Positions 1-12,387 of a DNA stretch of 29,605 nt are shown piece by piece. The DNA comes from Chara braunii (lineage: Eukaryota > Streptophyta > Charophyceae > Charales > Characeae). Below the pieces are notes generated by a model. It was given only the letters and a program-made list of their open reading frames with translations. It was not told the DNA's origin and did not search any database. How positions within the stretch are numbered: position 1 is the stretch's first letter; every line of letters starts with the position of its first letter. The stretch is taken from contig BFEA01000438.1 in NCBI GenBank assembly GCA_003427395.1, positions 728,835-758,439 on the forward strand. The letters are read 5' to 3'. A program made the translations under genes and the position numbers.

Positions 1-3000
1 GCACAGGCTCCACAGCTTTGTCACCACCCTTCTGCAAATCAACGGAGACAACATCTGTCTCAACAACCTGAGGCTCTGAGATACTCACAGCAGTGATCTC
101 GCCTACCAAAGTGTCTGTTGATGGCGACTCCACACTTTCCAGACTGCCTTCCTCTACAGAACGTGTCGCCTCATGCGCAGCCTCTGGCAACAAGGAGCAC
201 AAAGCTATCTGCTCGTGGGCAGACTTTGGCACGCCACCAACCTCTGGTGATGCACTCAAAGAAAAGACCATCTCATCCGGCTCTACAGACTTGCCAACAA
301 CAGTTGTCTGCAGGTAAGAAGTGATGAAAGAAAAGGGCACAGGCTCCACAGCTTTGTCACCATCCTTCTCCAAATCAAAACAAACAACATCTGTCTCAAC
401 AACCTGAGGCTCTGACGTACTCACAGCAGCAATCTCACCTACCAACGTGTCTGTTGATGACAACTCCACACTTTCTAGACCACCTTCCTCTGCAGAAGGT
501 GCCGCCTCATGTGCAGCCTCTGGCAACAAGGAATGAGAAACGCTCTGCTCATGGACAGACTTTGGCACATCGCCAACCTCTGGTAATGCACTCACAGAAG
601 AGACCATCTCATCTGGCTCTACAGACTTCTCAATGACAGTTGTCTGCAGATAAGGCGTCATGAAAGAAAAGGCCAAGGGCTCCAATGGTTTGTCACCACC
701 CTTCTGCAAATCAACAGAGACGACTTCCATCTCCACAACCTGAGGCTCTGAGATACTCTCAGCAGCTATTTCGCCCACCAAAGCATCTGTCGATAACAGC
801 TCCACGCTTTCTAGACCACCTTCCTCTGCAGAAGGTGCTGCCTCATGCGCAGCCTCTGGCAACAAGGACCATGAAACTAAATGCTCATGGACAGACTTTG
901 GCACACCTCCAACCTCTGGTGATGCACTCACAGAAGACACCATCTCATCAGGCTCTACAGACTTGTCTATGACAGTTGTCTGCAGGTAATGCGTCATGAC
1001 AGGAGCGGGCACAGGGTCCACATATTCATCACCACCCTCTGGCAAATCAACAGATACAACATCTGTCTCCACAACCTCAGGCTCGGAGATGCCCTCAGCA
1101 GCGATCACACCTACAGAAGTGTCTGTTGATGACAGCTCCATGCTTTCTAGACCACCTTCCTCTGCAGAAGGAGCCGCCTCATGTGCAGCCTCTGGCAACA
1201 AGGAATGCAAAATGCTCTGCTCATGGACAGATTTTGGCACACCGCCAACCTCTGGTGATGCACTCACGTAAGAGACCATCTCATCCGGCTCTACAGACTT
1301 GTCGACGGCAGTTGTCTGCAGGTAAGGCGTCACGGAAGAAAAGGGCACCGGCTCCACAGCTTTGTCACCAACCTTTTCCAAATTAACAGAGACAACATCT
1401 GTCTCAACAACCTCAGGCTCTGAGATACCCTCAGCAGCGATCTCGCCTACCGAAGTGTCTGTCAATGACAGCTCCACGCTTTCTAGACCACCTTCCTCTG
1501 CAGTAGGTGCTGCCTCATGCGCAGCCTCTGGCAACAAGGACTGTGAAACTATCTGCTCATGGACAGACTTTGGCACACCTCCAACATCTGGTGATGCACT
1601 CACAGAAGAGACCATCTCATCCGGCTCTACAGACTTCTGGACTGTAGTTGTCTGCAGGTAAGGCGTCATGAACGAAAAGTGCACAGGCTCCACAGCCTTG
1701 TCACCACCCTTCTCCAAATCGACAGCGACAACATCTGTATCCACAACCTCAGGCTCTGAGATACTCCCAGAAGCGATCTCGCCCACCAAAGTGTCTGTCG
1801 ATGACAACGCCACACTTTCCAGACCACCTTCCTCTGCAGAAGGTGCTGCCTCATGTGCAGCCTCTGACAACAAGGAATGCGAAACTATCTGCTCATGGAC
1901 AGACCTTGGCACACCGCCAACCTCTGGTGATGCACTCACAGAAGAGACCATCCCATCCGGCTCTACAGACTTGTCGACTGTAGTTGTCTGCAGGTAAGGC
2001 GTCATGAAAGAAAAGTGAACAGGCTCCACAGCTTTGTCACCACCCTTCTCCAAATCGACAGCAACAACATCTGTATCCACAACCTCAGGCTCTGAGATAC
2101 CCTCAGCAGCGATCTCGCCTACCGAAGTGTCTGTGGATGACCACTCCACACTTTCTAGACCACCTTCCTCTGCAGAAGGTGCTGCGTCATGCGCAGCCTC
2201 CGGCAACAAGGACCGTGAAACTATCTGCTCATGGACAGACTTTGGCACACCGCCAACCTCTGGTGATGCACCCGCGGAAGAGACCATCTCATCAGGCTCT
2301 ACAGACTTGTCAACTGTAGTTGTCTGCAGGTAAGGCGTCATGAAAGAAAAGGGCACCGGCTCCACAGCTTTGTCACCAGCCTTCTCCAAATCAACAGAGA
2401 CAACATCTGTCTCCACAAACTCAGGCTCTGAGATACCCTCAGCAGCGATATCGCCTACCGAAGTGTCTGTTGATGACAACTCCATGCTTTCTAGACCACC
2501 TTCCTCTGCAGAACGTGTTGCCTCACACGCAGCCTCTGGCAACAAGGACCGTGAACCTATCTTCTCATGGACGGACTTTGGCACACCGCCAACCTCCGGT
2601 GATGCACTCACAGAAGAGACCATCTCAGCGGGCTCTACAGACTTGTCGACTCTAGATGTATGCTGGTAAGGCGTCCTGAAAGAAAAGGGCACCGGCTCCA
2701 CAGCTTTGTCACCACTCTTCTGCAAATCAATAAAAATGACGTCTGTCTCCACGACCTGAGGCTCTGAGATACTCTCAGCACGGATCTCACCTACCAGAGG
2801 GTCTGCTGATGGCACCAAATCTTCAACACTGTCCAGAACACCAGCCTCTCGAGAAGGTGCTGCCTCGTGTGCAGCCTCAGGCGGCAAGGAACATGGAACC
2901 ATCTGCTCCTGGACAGACATCGGCACACCGCTAACCTCTGGTGATGCATTCACAGAAGAGACCATGTCACCAGGCTCCACAGACTTGTCAATGACAGTTG

Positions 3001-3380
3001 TCAGCAGGCGAGGTGTGATGAAGTACAGGGGCACAGGCTCAACAGCTATGTCACCACCCTTCTCCAAATCAACAGAACTAACATGTGCCTCCACAACTTG
3101 TGGTTCTGAGAGGCTCTCGGCAGTAATCTCCCCAACCGAAGTATCCGTTGACCGCATTGTCGATGACTCAACACTCTCTAGAGCACCAGACTCTCCAGAT
3201 GGTGCTGCCTCGTGTGCAGCCTCGGGCGGCAAGGAGAATGGAACAATCGCCTCCTGGAAAGTCTTTGGCACACCACCAACCTCTGAAGATGCATTCACGG
3301 AAGAGAGCATCTCACCAGGTTCAACAGACTTGTCAACAATAGTCGTCAGCAAGTAAGGCATCATGGAAGAGAAGGGCTCA
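1..3380 (-). repeat. Near-identical 336-bp (112-residue) coding tandem repeats
   Basis: The plus-strand anchor word GTAAGGCGTCATGAAAG recurs with an exact spacing of 336 bp from 325 to 2677 (eight anchors), then at 342 and 345 bp. Differences between units are mostly single-base. The array continues out of the window on the left. Exact multiples of three preserve the reading frame. Confidence 0.93.
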
Positions 3381-6300
3381 GGTTCAAGAGCTCTGTCACC
3401 GCCCTTCTTCAAATCAACAGAACCAGCATGTGCCTCCACAACTTGAGGCTCTGAGACGCTCTCACTTACCTCAGCAGCGATCTCGACCACCGATGTGCCT
3501 GTTGATGGCATAGAGAACTCCACACCTTCGAGAACATCTCCATCTCTAGAAGGTGCTGCCTCATGTGCAGCCTCGGGAAAAGTCATCTGCTCCATCGCTC
3601 TACGCACTGAGTAGGGCGGCTCACAGAGGAACTCCTTACCATCCTCCAGTGGCAAGTCATTGGGAAATATTGATTCACAAGGTTCAACAGATTCCCCAGC
3701 AACATTAGCAGACAAGGAAAGTGCGATTGACAGACCCGGTATAGGTTCGATAACTCTGTCAGAATCCTGCTGCAAATATGGTGAACCGATGAATTTGTCC
3801 ACCACAGGAGGCTCCATGAACTGGTCTTCATACTTAACATTGACCTCCTCCACTCTAGCGTCCGTGACCGGCATCAGATTCTCCTGAATTTCAAAAGCCA
3901 GTGCATCTCCGGAAGGTGTTGCCTCGGCTGCCGCCGAGCATGGAACCAATTGATCTAAGACACTGCCATGAGCAGACTGCTCTGCAGATCCATACAGGGC
4001 ATCCATCGATGGTGTGGCATCGAGCAGGGGCAAGTGTACAAAAGGTACCATCTCACAGGGCTCCACAGATTCTTCAACAATATGTCCAGGTGACTCTGGT
4101 GCACAAGGCATCATCAATGGACAAGGCAAAGTCTGGATGTCTTCGCCGCCATCCTGCCCCAATTGGGTGGAACCACCGAGCTCATCCAGGACCGGGGGCT
4201 CTGAAAGGGGCCCGTCAACCTTGCCCGCATCAACGGTGGTGTCAGAAACGAGCAGTGACACCTCGACCTTCCCTGGAGCAGCTTCATCTCTGAGCGGCAT
4301 TGCCTCGGAGGCAGCCTCTGATGGGAAGGACAAGTGAAGAAGTTGTTCCGCGGTTCTATCCGCATGATATGGTGGCTCAAGTAGAAACTGATTGAATTGG
4401 CTTTCAAGGTCTGCTTTACCCGCTACCAGTTCACAAGGTTCTGCAGATGCCTCTGCAACATCCTCCTCGTCACTGTCCATCATCAGAGGATGCAACACAG
4501 GCTCCGCCGTCTCGTCACCACCATATTGTACATTCACAGAATCAATGACACTCTCCACACTGGGTGGTTCTTTAAAGTGTTCCGCAGTAGTGACCGAGAT
4601 CTCATCCATTGTGGTATCAGTGAAGGGTACTGGCTTCTCTACAGCGTCGGAAAGACCATCTCCAGAAGGCATTGCCTCATGGGAAGCCTCAGGGAGCAGA
4701 GAGGACGGGCCTTGCTGCTCCCAGTCACCACCTACAGAAACTATTGAATCGTCAACGAACTGCTTGAGCGGACTAAGATCCTCTCTGCACAAATCAGCGG
4801 GCGAGATAAATTCACAAGGCTCTGCCGACTCCTCTAGCATGCTTTCAGAGGCACCTGGTATCATAGTAGGATAGGACACGGGATCGACAGCCTTCTCACC
4901 ACCCTGCTGCAGTCGGGCAGAATCAATCAGCTTGTCAACAACTGGAGGCTCTGGCAAGCGCTCTTCAGCCTCGCTTGCAATCTCTTCAACTGCAGTGTCA
5001 GTAACAGGCATCAACTTCTCCGGAGCTTCAGGAGCAACTTCATCTCTTGATCGCTTTGCCTCAGCAGCAGCCTCGGGAGCCATTGCTTCTAACAACTTGC
5101 GTGAAAAATACGATGGATCGGAGATGGACTGATTCAAAAGAATACCATTCTTCAGTGACAGATCCACAGCAGAGATCAGCTCACATGGCTCCACAGATTC
5201 CTCCACAATAGTTGCAGCAGGTTCAGGCAACGTCTGCGGGCATGGCATAGGCTCGACAGACTTGTCCCCGGTTTGCTGCAAGTGGATGTCATCCGATTCC
5301 GGTCTTACAGAATCTTCCCAGGCTTCCTTGGGACTCCCATCTTCCACATCCTCAGAAAACGCCAAAAACTTCTCTGCTTCCTCCGTTTCTGCCACAACTC
5401 CACGTGGTGCAGCCTCCCCAACAGCCTCTGCAGGCAACATCGGTGGGGCTGCTACATCTGACACGCAAGAAGGGCATTCTGCATCACTTGAAAACTCTCT
5501 AACTCTCCTTCCGAGCGCCGTGTGTGCATCATTCATCACTTGGACGGGTTCAGAAGACGTTTCTGCAGAGGGTCTTTTTGATACGTCCGGATATAAAAGC
5601 ACTGGCTCAAGATAGTCATCAACATCCTGATCTGCCCTTCTACTGTCTCCAGCCTGAGAAGGAGTTGGCAGTCCCTCTGGCACCGCCTCATAACTTGCTG
5701 CTTGAGACCCACATTGTGCCTCAGCTTCCAAGAAAGGCAAGGCAATCTCCACGCCTTCTGCATCCGCTAACACATCCTCGGAAGGTGTGCTCTCAACAGC
5801 GGCCTCAGGCGATGGGTGGTCCGACTGGGACACAACCCTCAGCAACAAAGACCCGACGCAGAAAGCGGAGGAAAGGACGTCTGTCACCGGTGACTCACAC
5901 GGAACAGAAAGACCCGTTGATGAGGTTTCAGAATAATTTTCGCCTGCGGTTCCATACTGCTGTGGGAGATCTGCTGGTTCTACACAGGCATCAGGCAAAC
6001 CCCTGCTTGAATCCTCTGCAGAATCATCCTGAGCCAGACACAGTGAGCACTCCCCAGCACTGCTGTACTCCACCCCCATGTTAATCGTCGGGCCTTCGAA
6101 AGTCGTGACCACTTCCACAGGGTCAGGAACCATCTCTGAACTCATAGGCACGGCCTCCACTAATTCCTCCGAAGCCAAAAGGCGCACGGCTTCCGCAACA
6201 TACAGAGCAGATTCAGACTCCAGACCAGGAGGAGAGGCGATCTCATGCGCACTGGGCTCCAGAGATGGCTGACGCTTAAGATCACAACTGTGCAAAACAG

Positions 6301-8187
6301 ACAACATCGGATGGACGAGCTCGTCAGTCTGCCCAGCCCGAATTCCGTGCAATTCTCCATCTGCGCGCTTGGAGGACGATCCCACTTCAGCAACTGACGA
6401 CTCCGGGATCGCACAAGTGACATCACCTATCTCAACAGACCTCTTTTCAGACTCTCTGAATTCATCCATTGTCTGCTGCATTTCAACCGGCATATCCATG
6501 GTCCGCCTTTGTCCGGTCCCTTCGAAGAAATCCTGCAGTGTGGTTGCTCCAAACTGGCCAGAGGCAGGATCACCAGCAGCATCCATCAGGGAAGGTCGGA
6601 CCTCACAACAAGGATCTATAGGCTCGATTGACACCTCCATTTCCGGCTCTCGGCCACACACATCCCATGTGCCAGTAGAAAGACATTCGACTGCATGTGT
6701 CTCCTGTCTAGAGAGGTCAGCAACCGCCTCTGAGTCCAAAGGAGCACTTGCAGAACCGGCACCCCCGTGTTCAATTGACAGCACAGCTGTGCTGATCACT
6801 TCTCCAGCTCTCAAGGCCATGCCTGTGTCAGCCTCCATTTCTGCAGGTTCTGCTGCTCTGGCTGGTTCCTCCTTAGCTGCATCTTCTGTTATGTGTGGTA
6901 TCGCAGGGATTGCAACCATTTTCATTTCTCTAGAGGAGGTTTCGAACCCTTGACCATGAGAAACTGCAGGTGTAACAGATTCCTCAGGCTGTGAATCATC
7001 AACGCCCGAGACAAGCGTCTCATGCACTGTTGCTGGAAAGACCAGGCCCTTGTCATAGAGAACAGAAAATGCGTCTATGGTCACAACTGACTCTCCGCAC
7101 TGCGGCAAGAAGTCCTCTGAAATGTCCCCGCGAATCCTAGCCTCCCATCCCTCAGGTTCCACTTGGACTGGTTTCTGAGCTGGAACAGCTTCATTCACAG
7201 GTTCATGAACTAGCCCATCCTCAAGGAAACAAATGATCGATCTTTCATCATCCGCATGTGGCACAACCACACTTGATGCATCGTTGTCCAGCCCTGAAGA
7301 TTCCCCTGTTGGAAGTTGAATGACACTCTCCTCCATCTCAGGCGGATGAGAAATGTCTAGCTCCTGTCGTTCTTCTGACAGCTGCCCAACAGGTTCGTAC
7401 TCTGCTTTGTCTGCACTTTCTGTGCTTCTCCCATGCTCAAATGTGTCCCTGACCAACTCCAAAGCAAGCACTGAAATCCTCTCATCGTCCGGCGCAGCAG
7501 TGTCCATGCCCGATGACGTCGATGACAGGGATGTTACACCTTCAGGTGTATAGCCTGAGCTCAGGTGTGGATAAGACGCCTCCTCCTGAGCACATTTGAC
7601 TTCTACAACTTCAAGTTTCGGCTCTTGCGCTGGCTGTACTGGTGCAACGCATAATGTCTCAGATCTAAGATCATGCCCAACTTCAGAGGTTATGGCAGAG
7701 CTTCGTCCCGCGGCACCCCCAGCTGAAGGAGTGGGATCAACTGCAGACTGCGTGTCCTGATAGGCCTTTCCATCAATAGCGACGGAAATATCAAAGCCTG
7801 CAATTGACGGGGAAGGCAATACGTTGCCGTCCACCATCTTGCAAGAAACAGCTAGCTCAGGCTTTGTTACCGAAGCTGGTTCGAATTCCCCTCCCTGCTC
7901 ACAACAATGCCCAAGCACACAAAAGGACTCGCCGATTTTCAGCACTGAATGCACAAAACGTATTGGACAAGTGAAAAACAAAACAGCAAGCCAGTGCAAG
8001 CCATGACAAACACAAAGCCATAAATAGTAAATACACCCCAGGAACACAAACCGGTTCCAGTACATCCCAAATAATTAAACGCTCCCAAAGTTTTAAGTGC
8101 AACAACGGGACATCCTCTAAAGTTGGAACGATACAGAGATGATTAGCATGGCCCCTGTACAAGGATGACACGTAAATCACGAAATTG

Positions 8188-8219
<32 letters not shown>

Positions 8220-11200
8220 GTTTAAAAAACTGCATTCATATGGGATGTAACAGAGGCAAAAGAAGGAACAGAGAGGCCAGAAGAACAAAACTGAGCAATA
8301 AAGAGCATGAAAAAAATGAAGGAACAACAGTGGCGAAAGAAACAGCACCGAACCACGAGTAACGAAACAAAACAGACCAAGAAAGACAAGGAAGGAAGGG
8401 AGGACGGAAGGAAGGAAAAACAAGAGGCAAAAGAAAGAACAGAAAGTTCAGAAGAACGACACTGAGCGATAAAGAGTAGGAAGTGGGGAATAAGAGAGGC
8501 AGAAGAACGAATAGCGAGCCTACAAGAATGAAAGCAAGGGAGAAAAAGGAGGGAAGGAAGGGAGACAAGGGCACATGGCAAAGTGAGGACAGAGTTTCCC
8601 AAGGGACCACAGTAGGGTAGCATCCAACCTGAGAAATCTTCACTGGTCCTTCAACCACAGATCCACCGTCCAAGCCCGACAGAGGTGGCAATGCAGCAGA
8701 CTGTTGCGGATCATGGACCGCTTCTGCTGCAGGTTCATTTTTTATGGCTGCAGAACTCTCCAGACCCTCAACACATGGCTCTAGTGGTCCCTCCTCTAGT
8801 GGTCCCTCCTCAGCACCTTGCAATTGTTCAAGCACAACGGCTTCTTTCAGAATATGACCTGCAACCATATCCGACTCGACAAATGTCCTTTCCGCACCTT
8901 CAGACGGCATTTCCTCAATTTCCACCATCCCAATGGAATCTGATCGTGGTGAGGCCTCGCCACCAGGCTCGACCAACATCCTTGAGCTGTCTGCAAGGCT
9001 TAGCAAGGACAGTGAATCCCCAGCTTCAGGAAGGTGCAAGTCAACCATTTCACCCACAACAGAAGGCTCAAATGCCTCATCAATTACAGATGGCATAGTT
9101 ATGTGTTCAGAGTCTTTCCGGGTAAAGATTGGAGGCTTTAGCAGAACATTCGCTTGGTCACCGTACGTTGGCCCAGACAACCCTTCAGCCATCTTGTCCG
9201 GTCTTACCACAACCGATTCTGTACCCAGTCCCCTAATCGTGTCAAGTTTCAGTACATCGTTCACTTCTAACCACCTCCCCATGATGTTGTCTTTCACCTC
9301 TTCCCCTTGAATGCCCTGCTCGTCAGTACTATTTCGTGGCGCTGCTAGAAATGCTTCCATACTCCAAGCTTTGGTGTGTTCTGGGCCTGCAGATGGCGAC
9401 ACTGGCCCCGGATCATGTTGGACGTCGGAGACGGTCAACGTTGGTGCCACTGACACCTCCACTAAGTCACTTGGTAAGGCTGTGGCCCCCTGTGTATGCT
9501 GAAACAACTGTTCCATGCTTGGCTCTGCAGAGGCCATCTCACCAAGTTGACTCTCAGGCTCTCTATGCAGGACAGAATCCCTGGAAGGAACAGGGGGAGC
9601 CCGAGGCATTTCAGAAAGTACCTCTGGTTCCTCTACAAGGGCTTTGTCATCCACAGTGCTGTCCGCTTCAGACACAGAGGTTGCGAGATCCTTCCGTTCT
9701 GCCTGAGTTGCACCCTCCAGTGCATGGGTTCGCTGCGCATCGCGCAACTCCCTGGGGGTAACTTGCTCCTCCCCACTTCCGACATCCTCAACAATACTGC
9801 CACCCATTTCCGGCTCAATCGAAGGCTCAGTTATGACATACCCTGCTACCTCAACGGCATCCCCGCGACTGGAATCCAAGGCAACATCTTCGCCTTCGGC
9901 AGGGTAATGTGCCACAAAAGGTTGATCTTCACACACTGAAGATTCTTTGAGTGAAAAAGGGAGGAGCTCAATTGACTCAGAGAGACCCACCTCAGTTTGG
10001 GAAGCCCTGTCATCGACCATCGGGATATCCAGTACCCTTTCGGGTCTGGCCTCAGCAAAAGGCTCAGGTTGATCAGACTGCCTATGACTTAGAAGAGCAG
10101 GGACAAGGTCCTCTTCGGGTATATGAGCACCCATAAGATTGCTGAAGGAGTCTTCTACGGAAGATCCCACGGCAAAGAACGACGACTTGGGCTGAACGAC
10201 CGAATCAAGCTGTGGTACAGAAACTGGGGCTGGCATTGCAGCAAACAGCTGCGCGACAAGCTCTGGCTCCAATATGTTTCTCGATGGCGAGCCAGCGCTT
10301 GGGATGTCAGACACATCAGCAAAACTGAGTTCTAGTCCAGAATCATCAGGTGGGGAATGATACTCTTTTATTGACGGAACTTCTAACATCGGTGCAAATT
10401 CCTTCGCGGAGCTTGGTGCAGTTACTCCGGGAGCAGTATCTCCTTCAGGGAGATGCTCCGCCACTCTTTTGATCTCCGAAGGATCAATGGACGGCTCCAC
10501 GAAAGAGATAGCAGTAGCACCAAACGCCTTTGAAGCTCGGTAATCTTCAACAAAACCATGATCACCGGGTGGCACAGCAATTTCCTCCAGCTCCACCACG
10601 GGCCTCTCGGGTTGTGGATCCGTCAACACCTCTGGAAACGTTGAGGGCTCGCAGGCAGGAACATCCAGAAGGTCGATCGCCATGACCGCTGGCACCCCTT
10701 TGCGAAGCAACTCTGATGTGCTCGGAGATCGAGGAATACTGTTTAGGCGGCTTAGCTGCCGGTCAACCGCAACTGACATGGGTCTCTGGAAATCAGGTGG
10801 CAGATATGAACCTGCTCCAGCCATCCTGGGGTCCATTCCAGGGCCATGGAAGCCCATCCCAGGTGCTCCACCATATGGCGAGGCCCCAGGCATAGGCATT
10901 GGCATACCTGGAAGCCCACTATACATCGCTGGCCCCGACCCTGATTGAGGCCCAACGGGCATCCCACCATATGCTCCCGGCGGGCCTGACATGGGCATCA
11001 TCCCTCCTCCATATTGTGGCACCCCACCATATTGCCCCGGGACCCCTGGCCCTCCAGGGTATTGCGGTCCATATTGCGACGGTGCCCCTGGAACTCCATA
11101 GTGTGGCGGCGGCGCTCCCATTCCACCATATTGTGGTGGTGCCCCTGGCATTGGCCCATACGGTTGAGACATACCAGGCGCCGCACCATATTGTGCCGAT

Positions 11201-11709
11201 GCGCCTGGCATTGTACCTGGTGCTGCACCATATTGTCCCGATGTTCCCGGCACTGCACCATAAGGTGGTGATCGGCCTGGCACCCCACCTCCATACGGGG
11301 GTGACGAGCCTGGCATCCCCGCATATGGTTGAGAAGACCCAGGCATTCCACCATATGATGGCGCCCCCGGCATTGCGCCATATTGTGGCACCGACCCTGG
11401 GGCTCCTGGATATGGCCGCGATGGCCCCTGCATTCCACCATATGCTGGTGATGCCCCCGGCCCTCCATATGGCCCTGGAACTCCACCCCCATACATCCCC
11501 TGTGACGCCATGTGCCCCACAGGCATGCTGCCGTACCCTTGCGGCGTACTTCCCATGGGAGCCATACCAGGCATCCCACCATACTGCTGTGATGGACCTG
11601 GTGCTCCCCCCCCAGGCTGTGCACCATATCCCTGCAACGGCGCCTCCACATTTCCTCGCGGACCATGAACCGGCGCATTGTAGTGCCAGGCTCGTTCATG
11701 GCCCGCCAT
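1..11709 (-). CDS. Giant acidic tandem-repeat protein with Pro/Gly/Tyr-rich N-terminus (3' partial, two exons seen)
   Basis: Read on the minus strand. The start is the ATG at 11709 (MAGHERAW), chosen because an in-frame TAA lies seven codons upstream. Exon A is 11709-8629 (1,027 codons). Exon B runs from 7894 to the window edge without a stop, so at least 3,658 residues are visible and the C-terminus is missing. Residues about 20-310 are Pro/Gly/Tyr/Met-rich, with repeated QYGGMPG-like units. Residues about 320-1900 are Glu/Asp/Ser/Val/Pro-rich and look disordered. From about residue 1910 to the edge are tandem repeats of about 112 residues carrying motifs such as KSVEP, LPEAAHEAAPS, EISEP and GGDKAVEPVPF. 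No catalytic motif, signal peptide or clear membrane segment is visible in the retained exons. I do not recognise the family. The layout would suit a scaffold or condensate-forming protein, but that is inference. That it is a real gene is well supported, because more than 7.8 kb of repeats stay open in one frame. Confidence 0.85.
3381..5260 (-). repeat. Diverged, longer members of the same coding repeat
   Basis: Anchors at 4114, 4483 and 4864 are 369 and 381 bp apart, and the 750 bp between 3364 and 4114 holds two units. ESVEPCEL-like and PEAAxEAxPS-like motifs persist but the linkers differ. These are the 5' (N-terminal) and presumably older units of the array. Confidence 0.8.
7895..8628 (-). 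other. Phase-0 GT-AG intron
   Basis: The donor is CAG|GTTGG. The acceptor is TGTGAGCAG|GGAGGG after a T-rich stretch; the AG three bases earlier (after GAG) is also in frame and would add one Gln. The 734-bp intron contains a U6 retrocopy on the opposite strand and a purine-rich plus strand (8220-8600). No other gene is seen in it. Confidence 0.7.
8097..8219 (+). pseudogene. U6 snRNA retrocopy with 24-nt poly(A) tail
   Basis: The sequence follows U6 from GGGACATCC through the ACAGAGA box, the AGC triad, CATGGCCCCTG, AAGGATGACACG and GTCCAAATT, then ends in 24 A (8196-8219). A U6 gene should end in T, so the A-tail marks reverse transcription of a polyadenylated U6 RNA. The first 10 bases do not match the usual 5' stem. 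AAAGTTTTAA just upstream and AAAGTTTAA after the tail may be an imperfect target duplication. It lies in the intron of the giant gene, antisense to it. Confidence 0.9.
8629..11709 (-). other. Exon A of the giant gene
   Basis: The reading frame stays open past 8629 to a stop at 8236. From 8628 on, however, the encoded residues turn into a Phe/Leu/Ser-rich run typical of a pyrimidine-rich intron. CAG|GTTGG at the 8629/8628 junction is a usable donor, and it falls after a complete codon (phase 0), matching the acceptor of exon B. Confidence 0.75.
10780..11655 (-). repeat. Low-complexity region coding (P/G/Y/M)-rich domain
   Basis: An irregular repeat of about 27-45 bp; the plus strand shows recurring CCACCATATTGTGG-like words. 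It encodes about 290 residues of PG-x-YGG units with many Tyr and Met and almost no charge. This composition is seen in aromatic prion-like domains; any role in phase separation is inference. Confidence 0.85.
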
Positions 11710-11890
11710 CGACTCCCAGCTCTTCCTTTAACCAGGAGTTCCAACCCCAGTCACTCATCAAGCTCTTCACGTTAGCAGTGGAAAATCCACCCAGCCCTTC
11801 CAATCAGCTCTTCACTGGCATGGCAGTTGCATACACTTCTCTTCCAATCAGACTTCCAAACGCAGTGCCATATATAATTCTTGTTACAAT
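11710..11890 (-). promoter_or_regulatory. Candidate core promoter and 5' UTR of the giant gene
   Basis: A TATATA element at 11870-11876 lies about 165 bp upstream of the ATG on the minus strand, so transcription could start near 11840. Two ATTGG (inverted CCAAT) words, at about 11797 and 11844, lie between it and the ATG. There is no transcript evidence, and an upstream noncoding exon is possible. Confidence 0.3.
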
Positions 11891-12380
11891 GTTTGGCCGT
11901 GCCATCATCATTCCATGAGCCCAACTTCTGCACTATACTGCTGGGCTGAAAAAGGTCCTTTTGGCCGTGCGTCCTTTCTCTTCATGCATTGCTGACCAAT
12001 TGAAACTTGAAAGTCTTCGAGTATCATACATGCTGTACACTGTACTTCCTTGTCCGGTACCCTCCCCAGCATCATAACATAACTTAAAACAGACCTGCAT
12101 ATCATTCCACAAACACGATCCACAACCTAGCTGCACCACCACCACACAAACCACAGACACAAACATTTGAGAACTTCAACTTGATGAAGCAAAGGTTCAT
12201 CCAGGCAATACTCAGACTACGACTTTCTCTACCGATTTCAGAGCGTGGTTGCGGTCAGATTCACTCAGCCTGGCCGTCATTGCAGTCAGATGCATTCAGG
12301 AAAGTGCTGGTGTGAGTATGCACTCAATTCCACTCCAGTTCTCTTTTTTCCAGGGGCATGAGGAAGTTCAATCTATTATG
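11891..12380. other. Intergenic, with one dispersed-repeat fragment
   Basis: No coding segment is seen. Positions 12243-12325 (GCAGTCAGATGCATTCAGG, GTGTGAGTATGC) resemble the right half of the inverted-repeat element at 16424-16622 and the copy at 29251-29337. Confidence 0.5.
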
Positions 12381-12387
12381 TGGAGGC

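Larger units (their letters stand above)
1..7894 (-). other. Exon B of the giant gene, continuing beyond the window
   Basis: The exon is open in one frame over all 2,631 codons that I read through. Codon first bases lie at positions equal to 1 modulo 3, and this phase is kept by every repeat boundary checked (325, 661, 997, 1333, 1669, 2005, 2341, 2677, 3019, 3364, 4114, 4483, 4864). The plus strand also shows many short open frames of 60-130 codons here; these are shadows of the periodic coding strand. Confidence 0.85.

Noticed and set aside
93-5615. Many plus-strand open frames of 60-130 codons in the repeat array
   Set aside because: They repeat with the 336-bp period and break in most units, whereas one minus-strand frame is open through all of them.
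8236-8628. Continuation of the exon A frame to a stop at 8236
   Set aside because: The extra 130 residues are Phe/Leu/Ser-rich intron-like sequence, and a phase-matched donor/acceptor pair joins to the long open exon B.
11014-11744. Other open frames across the Pro/Gly-rich domain (248 codons minus, 339 plus)
   Set aside because: They are shadows of the periodic coding sequence; the chosen frame continues as the acidic domain for another 700 codons.
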